A DNA stretch of 64,000 bases from SAR202 cluster bacterium (GTDB lineage Bacteria > Chloroflexota > Dehalococcoidia > Lucifugimonadales > UBA1123), in assembly GCA_030752795.1 (NCBI GenBank), contig JASMDM010000019.1:1-64000 (forward strand). The letters are read 5' to 3'. The translations under genes and the position numbers were made by a program. This document shows positions 1 to 8,618 of this stretch, piece after piece. Under the pieces are notes generated by a model. The model had not been told where the DNA came from. It ran no database searches and was given only the letters and a program-made list of their open reading frames with translations. Each line of letters opens with the position of its first letter. Position 1 is the first letter of the stretch.

Positions 1-45
1 GACGGCGACCTGCATCGAAACAAAACGGAGCTTTTCTTATCTTCT

Positions 46-683
46 GTGTTCTCGATCACTGCTGCTCCTTCCCTGGGGACATTCTATCCCCCTGTCAGGA
101 GCTCGCTTTATCTACCGACTGTCTCTATTAATTTCAGGCCCGAATGTGTCCCATTTCCGCTGACGGTCTACAGCTTCGCGGCAGTGACTGTCGCGGTGAT
201 CGACCATCCTTGCCACGGGGGGAACGCGGCGTGCCTGACCGACACGACGCCGGACATGTCGCAGACTCAAATCCGAGTTACCAACGGAAGCACACAAACC
301 GCGCAGGCTGGAGTCGATGTTCGGGTGTGGAAGGTCCGCAGCATTTCGCCGTATCTCAGCCAGGAAATTGCATCTGGACAAACCGGCGCGGGCGGAATCT
401 TCGAGTTCGATTGGAGAGGAGACTTCAACAACTTCGACCAGCTCATGTTGGTCAAAGTATCCCCGCGGGAGGTCAGGCACGATCCAAGTGGGTGAGCGTA
501 TTCGACGCCCAAGAAGAGAAGCTTGTTCACGGACAAAACCAAATGATCGTGAATCTTGAAGTGTCGGGCGGTTCGGGATCGCCAGCCCCAGTCCCAGGCG
601 TTTCCGGCCTGGGGCTGGTTGTCATGGCACTGATCTTGGTTGGTTTCTGGTTGCGATCCTACCGGCGGTTCATACCGGCGTAG
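46..683 (+). pseudogene. Frameshifted gene with C-terminal membrane anchor
   Basis: Two overlapping reading frames look like pieces of one protein. The first (GTG at 46, stop at 495) carries a beta-rich stretch ending FNNFDQLMLVKVSP. The second, in another frame and ending at 683, supplies a C-terminus with the segment PVPGVSGLGLVVMALILVG followed by LRSYRR. A Pro-rich linker, a Ser-Gly signature, a hydrophobic helix and an Arg-rich tail is the layout of IPTL/PEP-CTERM-like sorting tails. The frames would join near 460-485. No signal peptide is visible at the N-terminus, so the true start may lie before the window. The function of the ectodomain is unknown. A single-base sequencing error is as likely as real decay. 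Confidence 0.45.
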
Positions 684-1196
684 CGGAGTTCCTCTGAATC
701 GCCACGTCGGCGCCTTAGCCGCCGCCGGGATGCCGTGTGAACAACACGCTCACGAGATGTAGAGTCCCGCTCTCGGACCGCGCCAACCCTTTGGCGTGGG
801 GCACGCCGATTCCGCCAAATCCGAGCCGTCCAGCGGCGCCAAAATGTTCGAGTAAATAACCGATTTCCTCCTCCGGTTGTAAAGTGTGTCGTCGGTCGAT
901 CGGATGACCGAATCGCCAAGTCAATATCGCAAGAACCGGCCATCGCTGGATCAGCCTGAGCCACTCGCGAGCGCTGCATTGCTGGTCGTTAACCGCCAGA
1001 CGGCGGCGGATTCGGACCCTTCCGGATCGGGATTCATCTTTGATCCTGCTCCCGCCAATCGCAACCGGAATACTTAATCACGGAAATCGACCGCGTCCCG
1101 TGGCTCGCGAACATGTTGACGCCCAAAACCGGACGGCTGTACGATTCCGCCATCCGGACGCTTCGATGGAGTACGACCTTCGCCTAGGAGGCTCAC
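684..1196. other. Intergenic region upstream of the selenoprotein pair
   Basis: About 510 bases without a convincing gene. A 69-codon minus-strand frame at 715-924 contains GIGVPHAK, faintly reminiscent of PTS EIIA domains, but it has no further support. The 3' end carries the strong ribosome binding site AGGAGG (1186-1191) of the next gene. No riboswitch was recognised. Confidence 0.5.
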
Positions 1197-2549
1197 ATGG
1201 ACAGCCCAGTCAGAGTGGTGCATTACCTGAACCAGTTCTTCGGCGGCATCGGCGGCGAAGAACATGCAAACCTGCCGGTGGAGACGCGCGGGGGCGCCGT
1301 CGGACCGGGCCGCGCGTTAAAGCAGGCTCTCGGCGATCAAGCGACCATCGTTGCGACGATCGTCGCCGGCGACAACTACTTCGTCGAAGAGGAACAGGCT
1401 TCCGCGCAATCGGCGATTTAGGCACTCAAGCAATACGACGCCGATGTCGTGGTTGCGGGTCCCGCGTTCGACGCCGGCCGATACGGCTTGGCATGCGCCC
1501 AGATGTGCAAGCTGGCCCAGGAACAGGGCGTTCCGGCCGTTACGGCCATGACCGACGACAATACGGGGATCATCACCTACGGAAATGACGTCGTTGCGAT
1601 TGCCACGGGCACAACGCCGACGGAGATGCGATCCATCATGGACCGGCTGGCGCCGGTCGCGCTCAAACTGGGCCGGGGAATTGAACTCGGTCCCGCGGAC
1701 GAAGAGGGCTATCTGCCAAGAGGAGTCCGGAAGCCGATTGTCCGCGAACGCGTTGGCGCGGCCAGGGCTGTTGACATGATCGAGGCGCGCCTTACCGGTC
1801 AGCCGTTCACCTCGGAAGTCTACGTCAAGCAGTACGATGACGTTGACCCGCCCGCGCCCATTTCGGGGTTGTCGGGGAAGACGATAGCGTTAGTGACAAG
1901 CGGCGGGATGGTGCCCCACGGCAATCCTGACCGGCTCGGCTCCGCCCGCGCGGAAGGCTTTTTCCGATACGACATCAGCGGCCTCGACGAGCTGACGGTT
2001 GGTGAATGGGAGTCGGTCCACGGCGGTTTCAACACTCAGTGGCTGAACACGAAGGATCCGGGCTACGCCCTGCCATTGCGCACCGTTCGGCAGCTTGAAT
2101 CCGAAGGCGCGATCGGCAACGTGTACGACGTGTACTTCGCGACGACAGGCAATCAGACGGCAGTCACCTCCGCACAGAAGATGGGCCGCGAGATCGCCGA
2201 GGAGTTGCGGGAACAGAAAGTCGACGCTGTCCTGCTCGTGGCGACTTGAGGAAGCTGCAATCGTTGCGGCGCAACGATCACGAAGGAGCTCGAACGAAGC
2301 GGGATTCCGGTCGCGATGATGACTGCCCTGCCGATCATTCCGATAGCCGTGGGCGCCAATCGAATCATCAGGGGCGTGCGCGTTGAACACGTGTGTGGTG
2401 ATCCGAGCCTGTCGGAGACGATGGACCGTGCGCTGACGCGGCGGATCGTCGAAACGGCGCTAGGCGCACTTCAGACTGCAGTCGACGGTCCGACACTGTT
2501 CGAACCCGCCGAACCCTCTGAAGCCAGGGAGGCAGTTCATGCGTCTTGA
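1197..2549 (+). CDS. grdB: Glycine/sarcosine/betaine reductase component B selenoprotein (GrdB-like), with in-frame TAG
   Basis: The protein is homologous along its length to GrdB/GrdF/GrdH, the selenocysteine subunit that attacks the C-N bond of glycine, sarcosine or betaine. The N-terminus VVHYLNQFFGGIGGEE and AGPAFDAGRYG are family hallmarks. Read straight through, the frame is 450 codons, close to the usual ~436. Codon 351 is TGA (2247-2249) in the motif T-U-GSCNRCGAT, which is the family's UxxCxxC site (Sec351, Cys354, Cys357), and homology continues after it to 2549. A SECIS-type hairpin follows the TGA. A second stop, TAG at codon 75 (1419-1421, in SAI*ALKQYD), lies inside conserved sequence and is not explained by recoding; nonsense mutation or sequencing error is likely. 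The ATG is fixed by AGGAGG five bases upstream. It overlaps the GrdE-like gene by 11 bases. No grdA, grdC, grdD or sel genes are in the window, so the substrate is open. Confidence 0.85.
2250..2280 (+). promoter_or_regulatory. Bacterial SECIS element for the GrdB UGA codon
   Basis: Directly after the TGA, ATCGTTGC (2260-2267) pairs perfectly with GCAACGAT (2271-2278) around a GGC loop (2268-2270). Eighteen bases separate the UGA from the loop and the loop begins with G. This meets the published bacterial SECIS pattern (apical loop 16-37 nt from UGA, stem of 4-16 bp, a G in the first two loop positions). It sits in the coding sequence, as bacterial SECIS elements do, and would bind SelB. Confidence 0.8.
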
Positions 2550-3819
2550 AGTCGGCACGTTCCCAGTCTCGGAAATCGTCGAGGGCTCGCAAACACACTG
2601 GAACGATGGCGTCCTAGAAATCGATTTGGGCGAGCTCAGGTCCATCGTCAGTGAAGACCCAAACGTCGGAAACTTCGAGATCGACATCCTTCAGCCCGGT
2701 GACGACGTTCGTGTCATCAACTACACGGACATCGTCGAGCCGAAGGTCAAGCTCGACGGGCCCGGCATCGCGTACCCAGGCATATGCGGACGCTCGACCG
2801 CTATGGTCGGCCAAGGTCGCACTCACCGGCTGGGCGGGTGTGCCGTGGTCGAGTGCATCGACACGAGTCAAGTCATCGTCGACGACCGAGTTGGATTCAC
2901 CAGAAAACAGTCAGGCTCGCCCGATCCGTTCTTCGACATGTCGGGGCGCAACGCGGTGACACCCTGGGCATTGATGCACAACATCTGCGTTTCGTTCGAA
3001 GCGCCAAGCGGCATGAACGCCGAAGACCGCCATCGCATCCTGCACTCGGCGACGCTTCGAATCAGCGACCGGCTGGCACAAACCGTAGCTGACCTAGCGC
3101 CGCCGGAGCAGGAGGTCTTCGACCTAACGCCCAAAGAGGGATTGCCGGGCGCGGTGTTCATCCCACACCTGTCGTCGACGGAGTGGTCCGTCGGAGCTCG
3201 GTCGTCGCTTGGGATGGCTGTCTATGGCCAGACGCGACTGTCAGCGCCTTGGTTGATCGAGGGCACCGAGATGCTCGACGGCGCGGTGTCCCAACGTCAC
3301 TCGTGGATGCTGGCCAACAACCCCGTGGTCCTCGACATGTGCCGCAGACACGGGAAGACCTTCAATTTCCTGAGCTGCATCATTCAACGCACCAACTGGA
3401 CGATGCAGGTCGAGAAGGAGATTGCCGCCGAACGGGTCGCCCATCTTGCAGCCAAGATCGGAGCGGGGGCGGCGATCACGACAACCGACATCCGAGGCCA
3501 ACGATTCGTGGAGACGATCCTCACGCTGCAGGCCTGCGAGCGCATGGGCATCAAGACAGTGCTGCTCACCGAGGAGGAGGATCCCGAAGGCGGAACCGCG
3601 CCTCCGTTGCTCGTGTCGCCGCCCGAGGTGGTGTCCGTGGTCAGCCTGGGGACCGGCTCCGTGCCGGACACGTTCGCGTCAGTAGGGCGTGTCGTCGGCG
3701 CTCTGTCGCACCCTGACGAGCACTGGTTCGGCGAACAGCCGCTCATCCCAGGTCGATACGGCGCTTACCACGCCCAAGACATCTTCGGCTGGGGCACGCA
3801 GAGCCTGGCGGATTATTAA
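2539..3819 (+). CDS. grdE: Glycine/betaine reductase component B proprotein-like subunit (GrdE-like), no pyruvoyl site
   Basis: 426 residues resembling GrdE/GrdG/GrdI, the partner of the GrdB selenoprotein. Matching parts are the N-terminal RLEVGTFPVSEI, a GGCAVVEC segment near residues 99-106, FFDMSGRNA (131-139), and NNPVVLDMCRRHGK followed by MGIKTVLLTEE. Clostridial GrdE is a proprotein cut at an internal cysteine that becomes a pyruvoyl group; from memory this lies in a segment containing SDNCVSACDK just before the NNPV motif. Here that segment is shortened to residues 249-259 (AVSQRHSWMLA) and has no cysteine, so processing to a pyruvoyl enzyme looks impossible. Start ATG is supported by GGGAGG (2528-2533). 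It is translationally coupled to grdB and ends 79 bases before the convergent dehydrogenase gene. Confidence 0.8.
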   Translation: MRLEVGTFPVSEIVEGSQTHWNDGVLEIDLGELRSIVSEDPNVGNFEIDILQPGDDVRVINYTDIVEPKVKLDGPGIAYPGICGRSTAMVGQGRTHRLGGCAVVECIDTSQVIVDDRVGFTRKQSGSPDPFFDMSGRNAVTPWALMHNICVSFEAPSGMNAEDRHRILHSATLRISDRLAQTVADLAPPEQEVFDLTPKEGLPGAVFIPHLSSTEWSVGARSSLGMAVYGQTRLSAPWLIEGTEMLDGAVSQRHSWMLANNPVVLDMCRRHGKTFNFLSCIIQRTNWTMQVEKEIAAERVAHLAAKIGAGAAITTTDIRGQRFVETILTLQACERMGIKTVLLTEEEDPEGGTAPPLLVSPPEVVSVVSLGTGSVPDTFASVGRVVGALSHPDEHWFGEQPLIPGRYGAYHAQDIFGWGTQSLADY

Positions 3820-3898
3820 CCGAGCCGTCCGGGCGCAACAAATTGAATCGTCGTCGCTCAGAAAGCAGTGCGTAGCGACGCGGCGACAATGCCGGTCG

Positions 3899-5083
3899 CT
3901 ACCCGTACGCAGCGTAACTCGGCTCGATGTCGCTGACCTTGATCGGTCGCGATTCCTGCGCTGAGCGGATTGCGGCTAGCGTGCAGCGGACGGCGTGAGT
4001 GCCCGCGGCGCCGTCGTAGCGAGGTTGGGTGTCGTTGACGATCGAGTCGACGAAGTGGTGGACCTGGTTGATGTGGCCTTGGCTGTAGTAAGAGATCTCG
4101 GATTGCCAGATGTCGTCGGGGCTCTCGTCGAACCGGTACGCGACCGTTTCTTTGCCGGATCGATGTAGCACCAGATGCTGCTGTTTACCGTTCCAAACCA
4201 GGCCGTGTCCGCCCTCTCCCAAAACCTCGATGGCGCTGGTTTCGCCGATGATCGTCGTGCTGAAGCCACGCATGAAGTCGAACTTGCCGTTGAGCGGTTC
4301 CGCGCGCATCCATGCGCCCTGCATCGCTGAGTTCTCGTACGTCCACGTAACGATCGGGATGTCCTGCTCGGGTTTCGCGTAGGGGTCGTGGGGGGCGCTG
4401 ACTCCCGATTGACCGGCTTCGTCCACGCGGCTCGCGAGCGAATACACTTCGGCGATCCGTGCGTCGCTGGCGAAGTATTCGGCTGCGGCGAAGAAATGGA
4501 CCGCGTGATCGAATATCCACGGGTAGGCGCCGCCCCCGGATTGCTCTGGGTCGATGCGCCAGCCTCTATCCAGCGGACCGACTGGGATCGCGGGTTGTTC
4601 TCGCGCTACCCAAGCGCCGTGTCGGTGCCGTATTTGCATCGGGCGGCCGATCTCGCCCTGGTCGATGAGCTCGCGCGCTTTGACGTGCGGAGTGACGAAC
4701 ACGTATGTCTCGCCGACGGCCAGCTTCACACCGGCCTTCGCGGCGGCCTCCGTGGCTTCGAGCCCTTCGGCCACAGTTCGACTGAACGGTTTTTCGCAGT
4801 GGACGTGCTTGCCTGCTTCGACGGCCATACGCGTCATCTGCGCATGAAGATGCGTGGGCGTCGCGATGTCGACGGCGTCGATAGCGGCATGGCGCAGCAT
4901 CTCTTCATACGATGTGTAGGTGCCCGCGATGCCGTGAATCTTTGCGAACTCGCGGACTCGCTCGGCATCCGTATCGCAGACAGCCACGATTTCAGCCCGG
5001 GGATGACTCTCGTAGCCCTTCAGGTGCGCGGAGGACACCAAGCCCAGGCCTACAATGCCTACTCTGATCTTGTCGGATTGCAT
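3899..5083 (-). CDS. Gfo/Idh/MocA family NAD(P)-dependent oxidoreductase
   Basis: 394 residues. The N-terminal Rossmann fold shows VGIVGLGLVSSAHL, and the HCEKPFSRT segment holds the EKP lysine that is conserved in this family. The C-terminal half is the alpha/beta substrate domain. Members oxidise or reduce sugars, inositols and related polyols. Start ATG has GGAGTGAGGA directly upstream. It is the last gene of a minus-strand operon behind the enolase-superfamily and ThDP enzymes (53-base gap), which points to a catabolic route for a sugar acid, inositol derivative or similar compound. The substrate cannot be read from sequence. Confidence 0.9.
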   Translation of the reverse strand: MQSDKIRVGIVGLGLVSSAHLKGYESHPRAEIVAVCDTDAERVREFAKIHGIAGTYTSYEEMLRHAAIDAVDIATPTHLHAQMTRMAVEAGKHVHCEKPFSRTVAEGLEATEAAAKAGVKLAVGETYVFVTPHVKARELIDQGEIGRPMQIRHRHGAWVAREQPAIPVGPLDRGWRIDPEQSGGGAYPWIFDHAVHFFAAAEYFASDARIAEVYSLASRVDEAGQSGVSAPHDPYAKPEQDIPIVTWTYENSAMQGAWMRAEPLNGKFDFMRGFSTTIIGETSAIEVLGEGGHGLVWNGKQQHLVLHRSGKETVAYRFDESPDDIWQSEISYYSQGHINQVHHFVDSIVNDTQPRYDGAAGTHAVRCTLAAIRSAQESRPIKVSDIEPSYAAYG

Positions 5084-5136
5084 TCCTCACTCCGTGGACG
5101 CCAGTGATCCGCCATGGCGGACCGGATTCGTGATCG

Positions 5137-7047
5137 TTAGAGCCCGATGTCGTGACGCATGGCTTGGGTTTGCTCTCCCCAGTTGCCGACGTTCCAGCGA
5201 CCGAACACGCCCATCCCGCCGAGCTCGTCGGGGCCGAAGTAGACCGGGACATGTATTAGCGACAAGCCATGATACGACCGCGCCTGACGGAGTGCATCGA
5301 CCAGCGATTCGATCGAATCCTCGACGCGAAACGCTCGAACGCCGCTGACTGCCTGCGCCCATGCAACGTAGTCGACCGCGACAGAGTCATTGGCAGCGTA
5401 CGCAGAGCCGTATTGGTCGATCTGCAGACCGGCAATCGCAGCCATCCTGCGATTGTCCAGCAGCAATATGCAGCCGCTGGCGCCGTGTTCGACGCCGTCG
5501 ATCAGGATCTGCGGGTTCATCGTGAATGAGCCGTCGCCCGTGATCCCCAGGCCGTAGAATCGCCGGCGAGCCACCGTCGTGGACAACAGCGCGGATACCG
5601 CGAAACCCATGTAGCTCGCTCCCGTTTCGGTGAACGTCCGGCCGAGCACGTCGTCCTCGACGATCTGGAATCCATTGGCCTGGGCGTCGCCGGCGTCGAA
5701 GAAAGTCACGACGTCGTTGTCGCGAGCCCAGTCGGTCGCGGATTTGATGGCGGCAGGCTGGGTGAGCACTTCCCTGCCCCACATCGGATCGAGTAGCTTG
5801 GGAGTCTGGTATCGCTGTTCTTTGAATTCGTCCCAGGCTCGTTTTCGGGCGGCGCAGTCCGTGAGCCATTCGGAAGGCGATGGGCCTCGGTTGTCGCCGC
5901 GATCCAGGAGCGAGTCGACCAGTCTTCGAACGGTCGCGGCAGCGTTGCCGACCATCGCGGTGGTCTTGCTGTAGTGGGTCGCGGTCTCTGCATCGGTATT
6001 GATGTTGATGACATGTTCGACATTCGGGTACCCGGTGCGGGAGCAATCGGATTGGCAAACAAATCGCGATCCGACGGCGATGAGCAGGTCGGCGTTCTCC
6101 ATGGCGTAGTTGCCGCTGAGCGAGCCCTTCGAGCCCCCAACCGTCATGTTGCGGGGATGGTCGTACGTAATCACGCCTGAAACCAGCGGACTCGTGACAG
6201 CCACGCCATCGGTGGCTTCCAGGAGTCTTTCGATCTCTGGTCCGGCATCTCGCGCCCCACCGCCGACACGAACCACCACCTTGCGAGCTTGACTGATGGC
6301 ACCGATCGCCTCGGCGTACGAGCCGTTGTCGGCCGCCTCGCCAAGCGGCGGGGGTGCGCCGTTGGGGAGCTCGTCCAGATTAAAGCCCTTGATCATGTTG
6401 GCCTGGGTGTTCATCGGCATCAGCAAATAGAACGGTCCAGCGCGGTGTGGATGGTCCACCGTGTTCATGCCTCGACGCAGCGCGGTCGAAACGGCCAGCG
6501 GGGTGTGGAGCGTGTACGCCTTGCCCATCGCGGAGCACAATCGCAGGAACCCGTGCTGCTCGTGAGACGGGACCTGCTGCATGTTGGGCCCTTCATCCTC
6601 GGTGGTTTCGTCTCCGAATAGATACCAGACGCCGAGTCCGTCTGAAGCAGGGGCGAGCGACGCCGCCAATGCGTGGAGCGCCCCGGGTCCGATGGATGTC
6701 ACGACTGCGGCTTTCTCGCCGGTCACCCAGCGCAACGCCGTCGCGGCGTGCGACGCTTCGATCTCGCTTCGAAGGGCGTATGCCTTGACCAGCCCGGCCT
6801 CCTGGTAGATGCGAAGAACTTCCGCCACCTCAGTGGCGCCGTGGCCGAGCACGCACAGAAAATTCGAGACGTTTTGCCGGAGAAGACCCAACACGATCGC
6901 CTCGGACAGCGTGATGTCGACACGTCTGGCCAGCGCCCCGGAGTCGAGCGCATTCTCGATGCCGCTCGCACCGGCGATTGCCGCGGCTCGTGCCTGCCTT
7001 GATGCGGTCAGTGCCGCTTGTTCGGAGATCGGGTTCGGTTCAGTCAT
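5137..7047 (-). CDS. Thiamine-diphosphate-dependent enzyme, acetolactate synthase/IolD-like
   Basis: 636 residues with the three-domain ThDP arrangement: pyrimidine-binding domain with catalytic Glu95 in RSEIEASHAA, a central domain, and a PP domain with the metal motif GDGSFTMN followed by LLLDNRRM. The length and the polyol-dehydrogenase neighbour resemble IolD (trihydroxycyclohexanedione hydrolase), but acetolactate-synthase-like or benzoylformate-decarboxylase-like carboligase/lyase functions are equally possible. Start chosen at ATG 7047 rather than TTG 7053. It lies between the enolase-superfamily gene (32-base gap) and the Gfo/Idh/MocA gene (53-base gap). The acidic ending after FGRWNVGNWGEQ is not a feature I can assign. 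Confidence 0.88.
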   Translation of the reverse strand: MTEPNPISEQAALTASRQARAAAIAGASGIENALDSGALARRVDITLSEAIVLGLLRQNVSNFLCVLGHGATEVAEVLRIYQEAGLVKAYALRSEIEASHAATALRWVTGEKAAVVTSIGPGALHALAASLAPASDGLGVWYLFGDETTEDEGPNMQQVPSHEQHGFLRLCSAMGKAYTLHTPLAVSTALRRGMNTVDHPHRAGPFYLLMPMNTQANMIKGFNLDELPNGAPPPLGEAADNGSYAEAIGAISQARKVVVRVGGGARDAGPEIERLLEATDGVAVTSPLVSGVITYDHPRNMTVGGSKGSLSGNYAMENADLLIAVGSRFVCQSDCSRTGYPNVEHVININTDAETATHYSKTTAMVGNAAATVRRLVDSLLDRGDNRGPSPSEWLTDCAARKRAWDEFKEQRYQTPKLLDPMWGREVLTQPAAIKSATDWARDNDVVTFFDAGDAQANGFQIVEDDVLGRTFTETGASYMGFAVSALLSTTVARRRFYGLGITGDGSFTMNPQILIDGVEHGASGCILLLDNRRMAAIAGLQIDQYGSAYAANDSVAVDYVAWAQAVSGVRAFRVEDSIESLVDALRQARSYHGLSLIHVPVYFGPDELGGMGVFGRWNVGNWGEQTQAMRHDIGL

Positions 7048-7079
7048 CGGCAATTTGCCCTGTCGCTGTCCATCTGTCG

Positions 7080-8183
7080 TTAAGCTACGACTGTCTGCTC
7101 TGTGACTTTTTTCGCTTCGGCGAAATCGATCCCGAAACCCAATCCTGGCTTCGTCGGCGCGTGCACGTAGCCTTCGGAGTCGAGATCCATCGGATCAAGA
7201 TAGACGCCCGGGTAGAGTTCAGTGTCGAAACACCCTTGCGGCACTGCGAGCTCGTAGTAATCGGCGTTCGTGACGGCGAGCAGAACGTGGAGGCTAGCGA
7301 TTCCGCCTCCGAAATCGTGGGGCTCCATGTTCATGTGATTGACCTCGGCGATCGCCGACAGTTTCATGAGGTCGGTAATGCCGAAGGACGCGGGTCCGGC
7401 CATTATGTCCATGCAACGGCGACGAACTAGCTCAGCGTACTCGCGGATGTCCTCTACGCGATCCGCCATGCGAACCTGCACTTTTTGGCACGCCCGAGTC
7501 AGCGCCGCGAGGCCGTCCAAGTCGGTCTTCGGCAGCGGATCTTCAAACCACCAGAAGCCGAGCTCGTCCAACACGCTGCCTACTTTGAACGCGTCATGAC
7601 GGCTGTAAGGTCCCGGGTACGCCAGCGTGTCGAGCATCAGATTCATGTCGTCGCCGACTGCTTTGCGAACCGCGTAGCACATGCGGATGTCGTGGTCCGC
7701 CGCGCTATACGGGTGCAGCTTCACCGCCGTGAACCCACGCGACTTAGCCTCGAGCGCGATCTCGACGAATCGCTCGTCCTTCGCGTGGTGCACGGTCGAG
7801 CCGTAGGCCAGCACCTTCTCTCGCGTCGCGCCCAGCAACCGATACACAGGCAGGTTGAACGCCTTGCCGGCGATGTCCCAGAGCCCGTAGTCCAGCACTC
7901 CCAGAACTCGGGCCGGCCATCCGAAACGGCGGCTGAGCACGTTCTCGATACCGCCGCGGTCCAACGGGTCCGCGCCTTCGATGTGATCTCGCGCATCTGC
8001 CCAAAGGCTCACAAGTTGTTTGGCGGTTCCCGCCAACGTCGAGACGACGCCGTCGATGCCCTCGTCGGTGGATATGACGGCGACCCCATTTTGTCGCGTC
8101 ATCGCGCTCATGTACTCGGGAGTCTCTTGGTGGGCGTTCGGCTGGGGTTCGAACGTGTGGACCGCCAATCCGGTGATCTTCAT
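7080..8183 (-). CDS. Mandelate racemase/muconate lactonizing enzyme (enolase superfamily)
   Basis: 367 residues, starting at MKITGLAVHTF behind a GGAGG site; an upstream GTG-type extension to 8237 is unlikely. The capping domain is followed by a TIM barrel with the KxH pair Lys155/His157 (AVKLHPY), metal ligands Asp185 (LMLDTLA), Glu214 (FEDPLP) and probably Asp241 or Glu244, and His289 (EPHDFGG) as the opposite-face base. These enzymes abstract a proton alpha to a carboxylate, usually dehydrating sugar acids or racemising. KxH rather than KxK departs from mandelate racemase itself. First gene of a three-gene operon. Large enolase-superfamily expansions are known from SAR202 Chloroflexota. 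Confidence 0.9.
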   Translation of the reverse strand: MKITGLAVHTFEPQPNAHQETPEYMSAMTRQNGVAVISTDEGIDGVVSTLAGTAKQLVSLWADARDHIEGADPLDRGGIENVLSRRFGWPARVLGVLDYGLWDIAGKAFNLPVYRLLGATREKVLAYGSTVHHAKDERFVEIALEAKSRGFTAVKLHPYSAADHDIRMCYAVRKAVGDDMNLMLDTLAYPGPYSRHDAFKVGSVLDELGFWWFEDPLPKTDLDGLAALTRACQKVQVRMADRVEDIREYAELVRRRCMDIMAGPASFGITDLMKLSAIAEVNHMNMEPHDFGGGIASLHVLLAVTNADYYELAVPQGCFDTELYPGVYLDPMDLDSEGYVHAPTKPGLGFGIDFAEAKKVTEQTVVA

Positions 8184-8618
8184 GGACGACGGCCTCCGTG
8201 CCAGATTCTGGGCTGCAACCGGCCCATACCGTACCACATGGCATGCGGTTGTTGTACACTTCCGATCGACTGGAACCCCCTGCCGGTTTTAGGGCGTGCG
8301 TGCTTGCCAACATGAGCTTGGGTAAGCCATACATCGTAAAAAGTGGTTGCAAACCGGCTCAGCGAATCGGGGTTTGGCGATCCAGAGTTGGTTCTCACGT
8401 CAGGTCAACTCGCCTCGATCGCAGCGAAGAAACTGACCTCGCGGCGTGGATCTGACGCGGTCATCGTCGTCCTCGACAGTCTCATTCAAGCCAAGCCGTC
8501 GCAACCGAGACTGGACTGAGGGCGATCGACAACCTGTCCGAGACGGATTGCCGAGTCCGGTCCTCAAACACTGTCCCGTTCGAGAAGTTGCAGCGTTGGA
8601 TATCTGCGGAGGTACGAC
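8184..8618. other. Divergent intergenic region
   Basis: 435 bases between the minus-strand catabolic operon and the plus-strand methyltransferase. Promoters for both should lie here, but no pair of -35/-10 boxes stands out. The right edge carries the GGAGG ribosome binding site of the methyltransferase gene. No coding frame of convincing composition was found. Confidence 0.5.

Noticed and set aside
715-924. 69-codon minus frame with GIGVPHAK resembling PTS EIIA
   Set aside because: The likeness is confined to a few residues, the frame is short and it has no linked PTS genes.
1419-1421. Pyrrolysine at the grdB TAG
   Set aside because: GrdB is not known to contain pyrrolysine, and no pyl genes are in the window.
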